Source: Alphaproteobacteria bacterium UBA2784 (GTDB lineage: Bacteria; Pseudomonadota; Alphaproteobacteria; Micropepsales; Micropepsaceae). Taken from it: a DNA stretch of 14,408 bases. Below are positions 7,025 to 13,319 of the stretch, piece by piece. The notes under the pieces are model-generated. The model was not told the origin of the DNA. It worked only from the letters and a program-made list of their open reading frames with translations, and searched no databases. The DNA lies in assembly GCA_002352285.1 (NCBI GenBank), contig DEIC01000080.1, positions 1-14,408 on the forward strand, in the 5' to 3' direction. The translations under genes and the position numbers were made by a program. Each line of letters starts with the position of its first letter. Within the stretch, counting starts at the first letter, position 1.

Positions 7025-7717
7025 ATGCGCGAAATCGTTGTTGATACGGAAACAACCGGCCTGAAACCGCAGGAGGGCCACCGCCTGGTGGACATTGCGG
7101 CGATCGAGCTTGTGCATCATCTGCCCACAGGCCGCACGTTCCAGTCCTATATTGATCCCGAGCGCGACGTGCCCGACGACGTGGTCAAGGTGCACGGTCT
7201 GACGGGCGAATTCCTCAGGGGCAAACCGAAATTCGCCGAGATTGCCTCGGGTTTTCTCGACTTCATCGGCGATGCGCCGCTCGTCATCCATAACGCGCCG
7301 TTCGATCTTTCCTTCATCAATTTCGAACTGGAGCGCGCGGGCCATTCCGCCATCGACTTTGGCCGCGCCATCGACACGGTGTTGATCGCGCGCAGGAAAT
7401 TTCCCGGCGCGCGCGCCTCGCTCGATGAATTGTGCAAGCGTTTCAACATCTCGCTGGCCGGCCGCGAGGTGCATGGCGCGCTCATCGACGCGGATTTGAC
7501 CGCTCAGGTCTATCTGGAGCTGATCGGCGGCCGTCAGCGCGGCCTCTCCTTTGCCGCGGGCGCGGGGGATGCAGGCGGGAAGATGGAAGCGGCGTCAGCG
7601 CGTCATGGCGAACGCCCCGCACCGCTCGCACCCCGCCTGACGCCAGAGGATGAAGCCGCACACAAGGCGCTCATCGCCAAACTCAAGGGCGATGTGCTGT
7701 GGGGAAAGACGGGTTAG
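7025..7717 (+). CDS. dnaQ: DNA polymerase III epsilon subunit, 3'-5' proofreading exonuclease
   Basis: This is the proofreading subunit of the replicative polymerase, a DEDDh exonuclease. It is 230 aa, near the E. coli length. Exo I is VDTETTGL with D7 and E9, Exo II is HNAPFDLSF with D94, and Exo III is VHGALIDADLT with H150 and D155. After the nuclease domain, QRGLSF at 171-176 fits the beta-clamp-binding pattern seen as QTSMAF in E. coli epsilon. The C-terminal 50 residues, rich in Ala, Gly and Pro and ending near KLKGDVLWGKTG, probably form the linker and polymerase alpha contact. It is the last gene of the operon and is followed by palindromic element B. Confidence 0.95.
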   Translation: MREIVVDTETTGLKPQEGHRLVDIAAIELVHHLPTGRTFQSYIDPERDVPDDVVKVHGLTGEFLRGKPKFAEIASGFLDFIGDAPLVIHNAPFDLSFINFELERAGHSAIDFGRAIDTVLIARRKFPGARASLDELCKRFNISLAGREVHGALIDADLTAQVYLELIGGRQRGLSFAAGAGDAGGKMEAASARHGERPAPLAPRLTPEDEAAHKALIAKLKGDVLWGKTG

Positions 7718-7775
7718 AGCGCGAACTCCTTCTGCCTCGCCCGTCTCGCCCTGTCGCATGCACACATCTCTCCTA

Positions 7776-7911
7776 CCTCCTCCGCAACGTGTTGCGGGGG
7801 AGGTCAGATCGCGCTTGCGATCTGGGTGGGGGCATTTGTTCTTCGCTAATCTCCCCCACCCGCGATGCGAAGGCATCGCTGGCCTCCCCCGCGCACAAGC
7901 GCGGGCGGAGG
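7776..7911. repeat. Modular palindromic intergenic element B; possible two-way terminator
   Basis: The layout equals that of element A with different bases. The left terminal hairpin is CCTCCTCCGCAAC/GTTGCGGGGGAGG with a 2-nt loop (7776-7788, 7791-7803). CAGATCGC/GCGATCTG has loop GCTT (7805-7812, 7817-7824). A long-range pair GGGTGGGGG/CCCCCACCC spans 7824-7832 and 7853-7861. GCGATGC/GCATCGC has loop GAAG (7862-7868, 7873-7879). The right terminal hairpin pairs 7883-7894 with 7899-7911, with one bulge. It sits between the convergent dnaQ and secB stops, a place where it could stop transcription from both sides. The rest of 7718-7948 holds nothing I recognise. Confidence 0.75.
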
Positions 7912-7948
7912 CGGCAGGAACTACTCAGTCGTTACTGCAGCTCAGATG

Positions 7949-8404
7949 TTACCCCGCCTGCTGACCCTGCGCGGCGCGGGCCTGCTCCAGGCGCTGGCGG
8001 TAGAGCTGCGCAAAGTCGATCGGATCAAGCATCAGCGGCGCATAGCCGCCGTCGCGCGTCAGATCGGCGATGATGCGGCGCGCGAAGGGGAAGATGAGGC
8101 GCGGCGCTTCGATCAGCAGCACGGGCTGCATGGAATCCTGCGGAATGTTCTTGAGCGCAAAAATGCCCGCATAGACGAGTTCAATCACAAAGGCGGTTGC
8201 CTCGCCGTTCTTCGCGCTGATCATGCAGCGCAACGCGCACTCATAGCGGTCATTGCCCAGGGGCTTGGCGGCGACATCGACGCTGACTTCCAGCGCGGGC
8301 TTGCCCGAGGGCGGACCCTGCATCATGCCCGGATTCTCGAACGAGAGATCCTTGACGAACTGGCCAATGATGGAGATCTGCGGCGCGGTGTTGATGTCGG
8401 TCAT
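7949..8404 (-). CDS. secB: Protein-export chaperone SecB
   Basis: SecB is the homotetrameric cytoplasmic chaperone that keeps preproteins unfolded and hands them to SecA. It is 151 aa, within the family range. The segments ISIIGQFVKDLSFENPG (10-26), VSVDVAAKPLG and YECALRCMISAKN, the VELVYAGIF-like stretch (here VIELVYAGIFALKNIP), and LLIEAPRLIFPFARRIIADL with GGYAPLMLDPIDFAQLY are typical. I start at the ATG at 8402-8404, with GGAA upstream; the longer open frame upstream has no family match. It is convergent with dnaQ and divergent from timA. Relatives often have fxsA between secB and timA; no such gene is here. Confidence 0.96.
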   Translation of the reverse strand: MTDINTAPQISIIGQFVKDLSFENPGMMQGPPSGKPALEVSVDVAAKPLGNDRYECALRCMISAKNGEATAFVIELVYAGIFALKNIPQDSMQPVLLIEAPRLIFPFARRIIADLTRDGGYAPLMLDPIDFAQLYRQRLEQARAAQGQQAG

Positions 8405-8754
8405 GTCTTGTTCCAGAGGGTGCGCTGGCTGACATCCAGCGCCAAAGAGACGGGCGAAAGCGGGCTCGCTATCACGCGGCGGCAGGATCAACAAGGCCAA
8501 GCCGTCTTTTCCCGCCTTTGGGTGATGGTTGTGGTTACCCCGAGCCCGATATGCGGCTGACGGGAACGATCTGGCCGGATTCAACGCCAGAGCCTCCATT
8601 CCCGGCGAAAATGAACGCCAGAATCAGTCAGATGCGGCCCCGAAATCGTCCGGCAACACTGGACCGGGCGCACACAAGCACCTAATTTCGGGGCAGGGGG
8701 AGAGCCAGCTTGGCTGCAACGGTGCGGCCCCAACAGTTGCGGACGGATTTGCTG
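8405..8754. other. Divergent secB/timA intergenic region
   Basis: These 350 bases hold no supported gene. They contain the 10-bp inverted repeat at 8637-8694 and a direct repeat AACGCCAGA at 8583-8591 and 8614-8622, spaced 31 bp, about three helical turns. Promoters for secB (minus) and timA (plus) must lie here, but I could not pick convincing hexamers. Confidence 0.5.
8637..8694. repeat. 10-bp inverted repeat upstream of timA
   Basis: GCCCCGAAAT (8637-8646) and ATTTCGGGGC (8685-8694) are perfect inverted copies separated by 38 bases. The right arm ends 60 bases before the timA start. It could be a regulator site or a leader stem-loop. Confidence 0.5.
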
Positions 8755-9453
8755 ATGGACAATTTCGAGACGATTGAACTCCTGATCCTCGCAGGTCTGG
8801 CTGGATTCATCCTGTTCCGGCTGCGCTCGGTCTTGGGCCGGCGCACGGGCAATGAGCGTCCGCCGCAACCGCGTCCGGGCTTTGGCCAGAAGCCGCAGCC
8901 TTTGCCGCGCGAAGCCGATGCAGGCGCCGCCGAGAAGGTCGAGGGCGCGCCCCTTGCGCCGCCGCCGCGCAAGCCCGCATTTGACATTCCCGCCGACACG
9001 CCGCTGGCGGCGGGCCTGACGCGTATCCAGCTCGCCGACCGCAATTTTGACCCGGCAGCCTTCATCTCGGGCGCGCGTGCGGCGCATGAACTCATCATCA
9101 CGTCTTTCGCCAGGGGCAATCGCGCGGCGCTGCGCCCGCTGCTCTCCGAGGCGGTCTATGACGCCTTCGAAGGTGTCATCCGCGCGCGCGAGCAGAAAAA
9201 CCAGAAGGCCGAAACCGTCATCGTCGCCGAGCGGGAGACGAAACTCGCCGAAGCCGGCATGGATGGCACCACGGCCGAAGTGACCGTGCGCTTTGTCACC
9301 GAGATCATTTCCAATGTGCGTGATGCCGAAGGCAAGATCGTTGAAGGCAGCGCCGAAGCCGTGCGCAAGGTGACGGATCTCTGGACCTTCGCGCGCGACA
9401 CGCGCTCCAGCGACCCGAACTGGAAACTCGTTGCGACCGAAAGTGTCAACTGA
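8755..9453 (+). CDS. Tim44/TimA family inner-membrane protein
   Basis: This is a bacterial relative of the Tim44 C-terminal domain, found in alphaproteobacteria as the membrane-anchored TimA protein; its exact role in bacteria is not settled. It is 232 aa. Residues 7-23 form one membrane segment (IELLILAGLAGFILFRLRSV), followed by a basic stretch and a Pro/Ala-rich linker to about residue 80. The Tim44-like domain covers about 95-230 (FDPAAFISGARAAHELIITS, then LRPLLSEAVYDAF). I start at the ATG at 8755, which places the membrane segment at the N-terminus; a TTG at 8710 would add 15 residues without support. Its 3' end overlaps the presumed mltA start. Confidence 0.88.
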   Translation: MDNFETIELLILAGLAGFILFRLRSVLGRRTGNERPPQPRPGFGQKPQPLPREADAGAAEKVEGAPLAPPPRKPAFDIPADTPLAAGLTRIQLADRNFDPAAFISGARAAHELIITSFARGNRAALRPLLSEAVYDAFEGVIRAREQKNQKAETVIVAERETKLAEAGMDGTTAEVTVRFVTEIISNVRDAEGKIVEGSAEAVRKVTDLWTFARDTRSSDPNWKLVATESVN

Positions 9454-10693
9454 CCTGAACGCGCGCGCGGCTGCAGAACGCAGGCGGGGCTTTGCACTTG
9501 GCGCCGCAACGCTGGCGGCACTCGTATTGCTTGTTTCCTGCCTGCGTGAATCGCCGCCGCCTGATGTGGCCGAAACGCATGACGTAAGATTGTCGGCGCG
9601 CGGCTTTGGCGATGTGCCCGGCTGGAATGACGGCGACATGCGCGCCGCTTTGCAATCCTTCCGCCGCTCATGTGACGCCTTTGCGCGCATGGACCCGGAT
9701 GCCATGCTGGGCGGCGAAGACTATGCGGGCAAGGTGCGCGACTGGCTGCCGGTCTGTGGCCATGCGCGCCGCGCCGGTGCCACCAAGACCGCTTCGCGCA
9801 TTTTCTTTGAGGAGCATTTCCGCCCCTTCGCCGTCAGTGACGCGGAAGGTGCCGAAGGCCTCTTCACCGGCTATTACGAGCCGGAACTGCGCGGCAGCCG
9901 CACACGCAGCGCAGAATATGCAACGCCGCTTTATGGCCGGCCCGGCGATCTGGTGATCGTTGACCTTGGTCGCTTCCGCCCGGGCTTGGCAGGTGACCGC
10001 ATTGCCGGCCGCGTCGAGAACGGCCAGCTTGTGCCCTATCCGTCGCGCGGCGACATCGTGCGCGGCGTGCTGGAAGGCCGCGCCACGCCGCTGCTCTATG
10101 TCGATAACGGCATCGATGCCTTCTTCCTGCACATTCAGGGCTCTGGCCGCGTGCTTCTCAATGACGGCACGATGGTGCGGGTCGGCTATGAAGCGCAGAA
10201 CGGACATCCTTATGTCGCCATCGGCCGCGTGCTGATTGATGCGGGCGAACTCACCAAGGATGGCGTCTCCATGCAATCGATCCGCGCCTGGCTCACGGAG
10301 CATCCTGACCGCGCCGAAGAGGTGATGGATACAAATCCCTCTTACGTTTTCTTCAAGGAGCTTCCCCTGGGCGATCCGGCGCTTGGACCCGTGGGCGCAC
10401 AGGGCGTCGAGCTGACAGACGAAGCTTCCCTTGCTGTTGACCGCCGCCATCATGCACTCGGCCTGCCTTTCTGGCTTGATGGCTTTGCACCCGCTGCAGG
10501 CGGCGGCGACCGCAGATATCAGCGTCTGCTGATTGCACAGGACACCGGTGGCGCCATTCGTGGCGTGGTGCGCGGCGACGTCTTCTGGGGCCATGGCGAT
10601 GGCCCCGCTGACATTGCCGGCCGCATGCAGCATCGCGGCGAATTCTATGTGCTGTTGCCCAAGGCGGTGGCCGCCCGCCACGCCCGGCGCTAG
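9443..10693 (+). CDS. mltA: Membrane-bound lytic murein transglycosylase A (MltA), probable lipoprotein
   Basis: MltA cleaves peptidoglycan glycan strands to 1,6-anhydro products. It is 416 aa from the GTG at 9443. The N-terminus has AERRRG, a hydrophobic run and LVSC (C33), a plausible lipobox. The MltA domain covers about 105-300, with GLFTGYYEPELRGS and YVDNGIDAFFLHIQGSGRV. The C-terminal 3D domain has AQDTGGAIRG (D367) and RGDVFWGHGDGPAD (D379), the aspartates that give the domain its name and supply the catalytic acid. No ATG fits before the signal sequence; the GTG overlaps timA by 11 nt, and a TTG at 9431 is an alternative. The Shine-Dalgarno is weak, which suggests coupling to timA. 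smr begins 15 bases after. Confidence 0.92.
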   Translation: MSTDLNARAAAERRRGFALGAATLAALVLLVSCLRESPPPDVAETHDVRLSARGFGDVPGWNDGDMRAALQSFRRSCDAFARMDPDAMLGGEDYAGKVRDWLPVCGHARRAGATKTASRIFFEEHFRPFAVSDAEGAEGLFTGYYEPELRGSRTRSAEYATPLYGRPGDLVIVDLGRFRPGLAGDRIAGRVENGQLVPYPSRGDIVRGVLEGRATPLLYVDNGIDAFFLHIQGSGRVLLNDGTMVRVGYEAQNGHPYVAIGRVLIDAGELTKDGVSMQSIRAWLTEHPDRAEEVMDTNPSYVFFKELPLGDPALGPVGAQGVELTDEASLAVDRRHHALGLPFWLDGFAPAAGGGDRRYQRLLIAQDTGGAIRGVVRGDVFWGHGDGPADIAGRMQHRGEFYVLLPKAVAARHARR

Positions 10694-10708
10694 GCAAAGG
10701 TTTGCCAG

Positions 10709-11272
10709 ATGCGCAAGCGCCGCGAGATCCATGCCGAGGAGCACGCGCTCTGGCATCACGCCACGCGCCACGTCAAACCGCTCAATGCGAAAAAGGTCAA
10801 GAGCGCGCCAGCGGTCAAGGCGGTATCGAAACCTCACGCAAAGCCTGCTCCCAAACCGGCACCCGCGCCGCTGGCGCCAGCACCTGCGCCCGCCAGACCG
10901 GAAAAGCTCAAATCAGCCCATTCACCGCGCATGGACCTGACGGCGCTTGATGGGACACGCGCAAAAAAGCTCAAGCGCGGTGATCTTGCCATCGAAGACC
11001 GCATCGACCTGCACGGCGCAACCGAGGCGCTGGCGCACCGGCGGCTGGAGGAGTTTGTCACCCGCGCCAGCAAGGACAATCTGCGCGTCGTGCTGGTCAT
11101 CACCGGCAAGGGCTTGGGGGGCCGCGGGGTCTTGCGCGAACTGGTGCCGCGCTGGCTGAAAGAGCCGCTTCTGCGGAGCTTTGTGGTTGCCACATCGCCT
11201 GCCGCCCAGCGTCACGGCGGTGACGGCGCGCTCTATCTTTATCTGCGCCGCCGCGCCAGACTTGGACCATGA
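10709..11272 (+). CDS. Smr-domain protein
   Basis: The protein is 187 aa with a C-terminal Smr domain (about 95-183). Smr domains are nucleic-acid nucleases of the MutS2 C-terminal type; single-domain bacterial members are candidate RNA or DNA nucleases of unsettled role. DRIDLHG (97-103) matches the LDLHG motif with H102, LVITGKGLGGRG (129-140) matches the TGxG loop, and RHGGDGALYLYLRR closes the domain. Residues 1-75 are a basic, Ala/Pro/Lys-rich linker, likely disordered. It lies in the usual timA-mltA-smr order. Its stop overlaps the start of the TIR gene (ATGA), so the two are translationally coupled, which is less usual for this cluster. Confidence 0.93.
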   Translation: MRKRREIHAEEHALWHHATRHVKPLNAKKVKSAPAVKAVSKPHAKPAPKPAPAPLAPAPAPARPEKLKSAHSPRMDLTALDGTRAKKLKRGDLAIEDRIDLHGATEALAHRRLEEFVTRASKDNLRVVLVITGKGLGGRGVLRELVPRWLKEPLLRSFVVATSPAAQRHGGDGALYLYLRRRARLGP

Positions 11273-12627
11273 CGGTCGATTACGAGATCAATTCGGGCCA
11301 CGCGGATACGGACCCGATCGACATTGCCGCCTCCTACTCGCGCAAGGACGCAAAGCGCGTGGCGGCGATCCTTGATGGCTTGCGCGCGCGCGGCATCGAA
11401 GTCTGGTTCGACAAGAACATTCCCGGCGGCGCGTTGTGGGAGGAGCATATCGCCCGCAACATGCGCAAGGCGCACGCGGTGATCTTTTTCGTGTCAAAAG
11501 ATTCGCTCGCCTCTGACCGCTGCTTTGACGAGGTTTCAACCGCACGCACGCTGAAAAAGCCGCTGATCCCCCTTTTGCTGGATCCGGTGCGCGTGCCCGA
11601 AGATCTGCCCGACCGGCTGGTCTTGACGTTGCAGGCGCGCAATGCGGTTGAAGCCTTCGGGCGGGAGCCTGCCGAAGTGATCGACGCCCTGATGGCGGCT
11701 CTGGCACATGTGGGTATTACGGCGCACGGCGCTGCCGCATCACCTGTCGCGCACGCCGCCGCGCGTGGTGATGACATGCCGCGCTATCACGAGCCTGTTT
11801 CGCGCCGCAAGCTTCTGATCGCGGGCGGCGCCGGATTTGCGGCGCTTGCGATTGCCGCCATCCTCATGTTCGTGCCGTTTGACGACAACAACATCATGTC
11901 GGGCGCGCCCATTCCCGTGGCCAGCGGGGAATGGTGCGGGCTGGGCACGCCCGAGCTTTTATCGCGCACCCAGACCATCGGCGATGTCGAGCTGGCGCGC
12001 CGCGCCCAGGGCGGTGATATCGCCGCGATGACGATGGCGTGCCTCAACGTGAACGCCCAGTGCAACACCGGCACGGTCGATGTGGCGGCGATGGCGCCCG
12101 CCTATGTGTTTTGCGAAAAGGCGGCAGAGGCCGGAAATCTGCGCGCGCTCTTCAACAAGGGCTGGCTGTTGCAGCGCGGCTGTGGCGTCGAGATGAATGG
12201 CCCGGCGGCTGCCCGCGCCTTCAAGGCGTCGGCCTCATCGGGCTGTGCCATCGCGCAATATTATCTCGGCTCGCTTTATGCCGAAGGAAATCTGGTCGGC
12301 TATAACGATGCCGAAGCGGTGCGCCTGTTTGAGCTGGCGGCTGCGCAGGATTATCCGCCCGCGTTGAATTATCTCGCTGCCATGGTGGCGCAGGGCAAGG
12401 GCGTGGCCGAGGATGATGCGCGCGCCGCATCGCTCTATCAGCGTGCGGCCGACCTCGGCAATGCCATGGCGATGTTCAATCTCGCGCGCGCATATGAGCG
12501 CGGCTCGGGCGTGACGCAGGATATTGAGGCCGCCATCATCTGGTATCGCCGCGCTTCGCTCCAGACTTCCGATCAGAACGCGGCCAAGCTGGCGAAGGAC
12601 AGCCTTGTCCGGCTTGGCCGCGAATAG
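11269..12627 (+). CDS. Membrane-anchored TIR domain protein with Sel1-like repeats
   Basis: The protein is 452 aa. Residues 17-145 form a TIR domain: IAASYSRKDAKRVAAILDGL, then IEVWFDKNIPGGALWEEHI, VIFFVSKDSLASDRCFDEVS and KPLIPLLLDPV. E88 in S-x-x-C-x-x-E is where NAD-cleaving TIR domains carry the catalytic glutamate. A linker leads to SRRKLL and a membrane segment at about 182-204. Residues 285-432 hold about four Sel1-like repeats (FNKGWLLQRGCGV, YLGSLYAEGNLVGYNDAEA, YLAAMVAQGKGVAEDD, NLARAYERGSGVTQDIEA), which usually bind protein partners. The basic side points inward, so TIR is probably cytoplasmic and the Sel1 part, with seven cysteines after the membrane segment, periplasmic. It is coupled to smr by ATGA. 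Role unknown: NADase signalling or envelope scaffolding are both possible. Its last 48 bases recur at 14247-14294. Confidence 0.88.
   Translation: MTVDYEINSGHADTDPIDIAASYSRKDAKRVAAILDGLRARGIEVWFDKNIPGGALWEEHIARNMRKAHAVIFFVSKDSLASDRCFDEVSTARTLKKPLIPLLLDPVRVPEDLPDRLVLTLQARNAVEAFGREPAEVIDALMAALAHVGITAHGAAASPVAHAAARGDDMPRYHEPVSRRKLLIAGGAGFAALAIAAILMFVPFDDNNIMSGAPIPVASGEWCGLGTPELLSRTQTIGDVELARRAQGGDIAAMTMACLNVNAQCNTGTVDVAAMAPAYVFCEKAAEAGNLRALFNKGWLLQRGCGVEMNGPAAARAFKASASSGCAIAQYYLGSLYAEGNLVGYNDAEAVRLFELAAAQDYPPALNYLAAMVAQGKGVAEDDARAASLYQRAADLGNAMAMFNLARAYERGSGVTQDIEAAIIWYRRASLQTSDQNAAKLAKDSLVRLGRE
12580..12627 (+). repeat. Direct repeat copy 1: 3' end of the TIR-Sel1 gene
   Basis: This is the last 15 codons plus TAG, encoding AAKLAKDSLVRLGRE. 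It matches 14247-14294 at 43 of 48 bases. The three sense differences are third-position synonymous (GCG/GCA, CTT/CTC, GAA/GAG) and the stop differs (TAG/TGA). Confidence 0.9.
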
Positions 12628-12628
12628 G

Positions 12629-12814
12629 TCACGCGTACGCGATCAGACGCCAAGTCACAGCTTTCCCAGCGTAAGGCGGCATCCGATTCCCTTCTGCGAT
12701 TGGCGCGGTGGTGGTGGGAGTTCCGACCACCTCCCACACGCCGCTTTCGGGGCACTCTTCGCCAGTCCGCGCCAATGTGCCGATGGGTTTGCGAGTAAGT
12801 AAAGTTGAAGCCAT
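12629..12814 (-). CDS. Small conserved-looking protein, 61 aa, of unknown function
   Basis: The protein is 61 aa and starts MASTLLTRKPIGTLARTGEE. A core T-G-E-x-C-P-x-S-G-x-W (residues 18-28), then TPTTTAPIAEGNRMPPY and TWRLI, looks like a folded, conserved small protein; from memory it recalls small YjzC-type proteins, but I cannot confirm this. There is one cysteine, no signal peptide and no membrane segment. The ATG at 12812-12814 has GGAG 8 bases upstream; a GTG at 12835 is a weaker option. It is convergent with the TIR gene, their stops separated by one base. Its promoter (TTGACA, 16 bp, TATCTT) carries an inverted repeat, so it is the likely output of the neighbouring repressor/protease pair. 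Confidence 0.72.
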   Translation of the reverse strand: MASTLLTRKPIGTLARTGEECPESGVWEVVGTPTTTAPIAEGNRMPPYAGKAVTWRLIAYA

Positions 12815-12855
12815 TGCTTTGTCTCCGCGTGCCACCAGGAAACCGTAGCGGCATA

Positions 12856-12875
12856 CCTGTGAGAATGGTCACAGG
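12856..12875. promoter_or_regulatory. Operator-like inverted repeat 1
   Basis: CCTGTGA-N6-TCACAGG is a perfect 20-bp inverted repeat. It overlaps the predicted transcription start of the minus-strand small gene. Its half-site CACAGG also occurs in the second inverted repeat 15 bp further on. Confidence 0.65.
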
Positions 12876-12878
12876 CGT

Positions 12879-12906
12879 AAGATACACAGGAACGATACTG
12901 TGTCAA
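12879..12906 (-). promoter_or_regulatory. Predicted promoter of the 61-aa protein gene
   Basis: On the minus strand TTGACA (12906-12901) and TATCTT (12884-12879) are separated by 16 bases. The -35 is a perfect consensus and the -10 matches at 4 of 6. The inverted repeat at 12884-12903 fills the spacer, as expected for a repressed promoter. Confidence 0.6.
12884..12903. promoter_or_regulatory. Operator-like inverted repeat 2, inside the promoter spacer
   Basis: ACACAG-N8-CTGTGT is a 20-bp inverted repeat whose arms touch the -10 and -35 of the minus promoter. It shares the CACAG half-site with repeat 1; the centres are 28 bp apart. It is the likely binding site of the Xre-type regulator encoded next to it. 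Confidence 0.65.
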
Positions 12907-12928
12907 CATGTCGCCACGAATTTATATC
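12900..12928 (+). promoter_or_regulatory. Possible divergent promoter of the Xre-type gene
   Basis: GTGTCA (12900-12905) and TATATC (12923-12928) are 17 bases apart, each 4 of 6 to consensus. The -35 overlaps operator 2, which would allow autoregulation. Between it and the gene, ATCACC (12926-12931) and GGTGAT (12950-12955) form a further inverted repeat in the leader. Confidence 0.35.
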
Positions 12929-12995
12929 ACCGCACCTTACGATCCAAGAGGTGATCCGGCCGACGCGACAAGCAACCATTCCGGGGAATAGGAAA

Positions 12996-13319
12996 ATGTC
13001 ACTTGCAGTGCGGATGAAGGCGATGCGCTTGCGTCGCCGTGAGTCCCTTCAGGACGTTGCGGATTCAATCGGAGCATCAAAGACTCACATTTGGGAGTTG
13101 GAGTCAGGTCGCGCAAAAAACCCCTCCCTAGAATTGCTCACTAAGCTCGCAAATCACTTCCGCGTGCCGATTCGTAGCCTCGTTGGCGAATCCGACCAAG
13201 AGGCCAAAGACGAAGATCTAGTTAGGATGTTTCGGCAATTGAGTGAGCTTCCGGAGCGTGATCGCGCGCATATTGATGATTTGCTCCAATCATACATCAG
13301 GAGACGCAAGGAACAGTGA
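12996..13319 (+). CDS. Xre-family helix-turn-helix transcriptional regulator
   Basis: The protein is 107 aa. Residues 5-60 are a Cro/C1-type helix-turn-helix (RMKAMRLRRRESLQDVADSI, GASKTHIWELESGRAKNPS). The C-terminal part, EDLVRMFRQLSELPERDRAH and a basic end RRRKEQ, is the short tail often found on regulators paired with ImmA proteases, a possible dimerisation or cleavage region. I start at the ATG at 12996 with GGGGA upstream; the open frame runs back to a GTG at 12900, but those 32 residues lie across the promoter and look random. The stop overlaps the protease start as GTGA. It likely binds the two 20-bp inverted repeats upstream. Confidence 0.9.
   Translation: MSLAVRMKAMRLRRRESLQDVADSIGASKTHIWELESGRAKNPSLELLTKLANHFRVPIRSLVGESDQEAKDEDLVRMFRQLSELPERDRAHIDDLLQSYIRRRKEQ

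Noticed and set aside
7865..8560. Plus-strand open frame of 231 codons opposite secB
   Set aside because: It begins inside palindromic element B and runs antisense through secB.
8581..9705. Long minus-strand open frame (374 codons) opposite timA and the start of mltA
   Set aside because: It is antisense to two well-supported genes in GC-rich DNA, has Arg/Ala/Gly-rich low-complexity composition and no recognisable motif.
9668..10837. Long minus-strand open frame (389 codons) opposite mltA
   Set aside because: It shadows a gene with clear MltA and 3D-domain motifs; no family features of its own.
12900..12995. Upstream extension of the Xre-type gene from a GTG
   Set aside because: It would overlap the operator and promoter, and the 32 residues precede the normal helix-turn-helix start.
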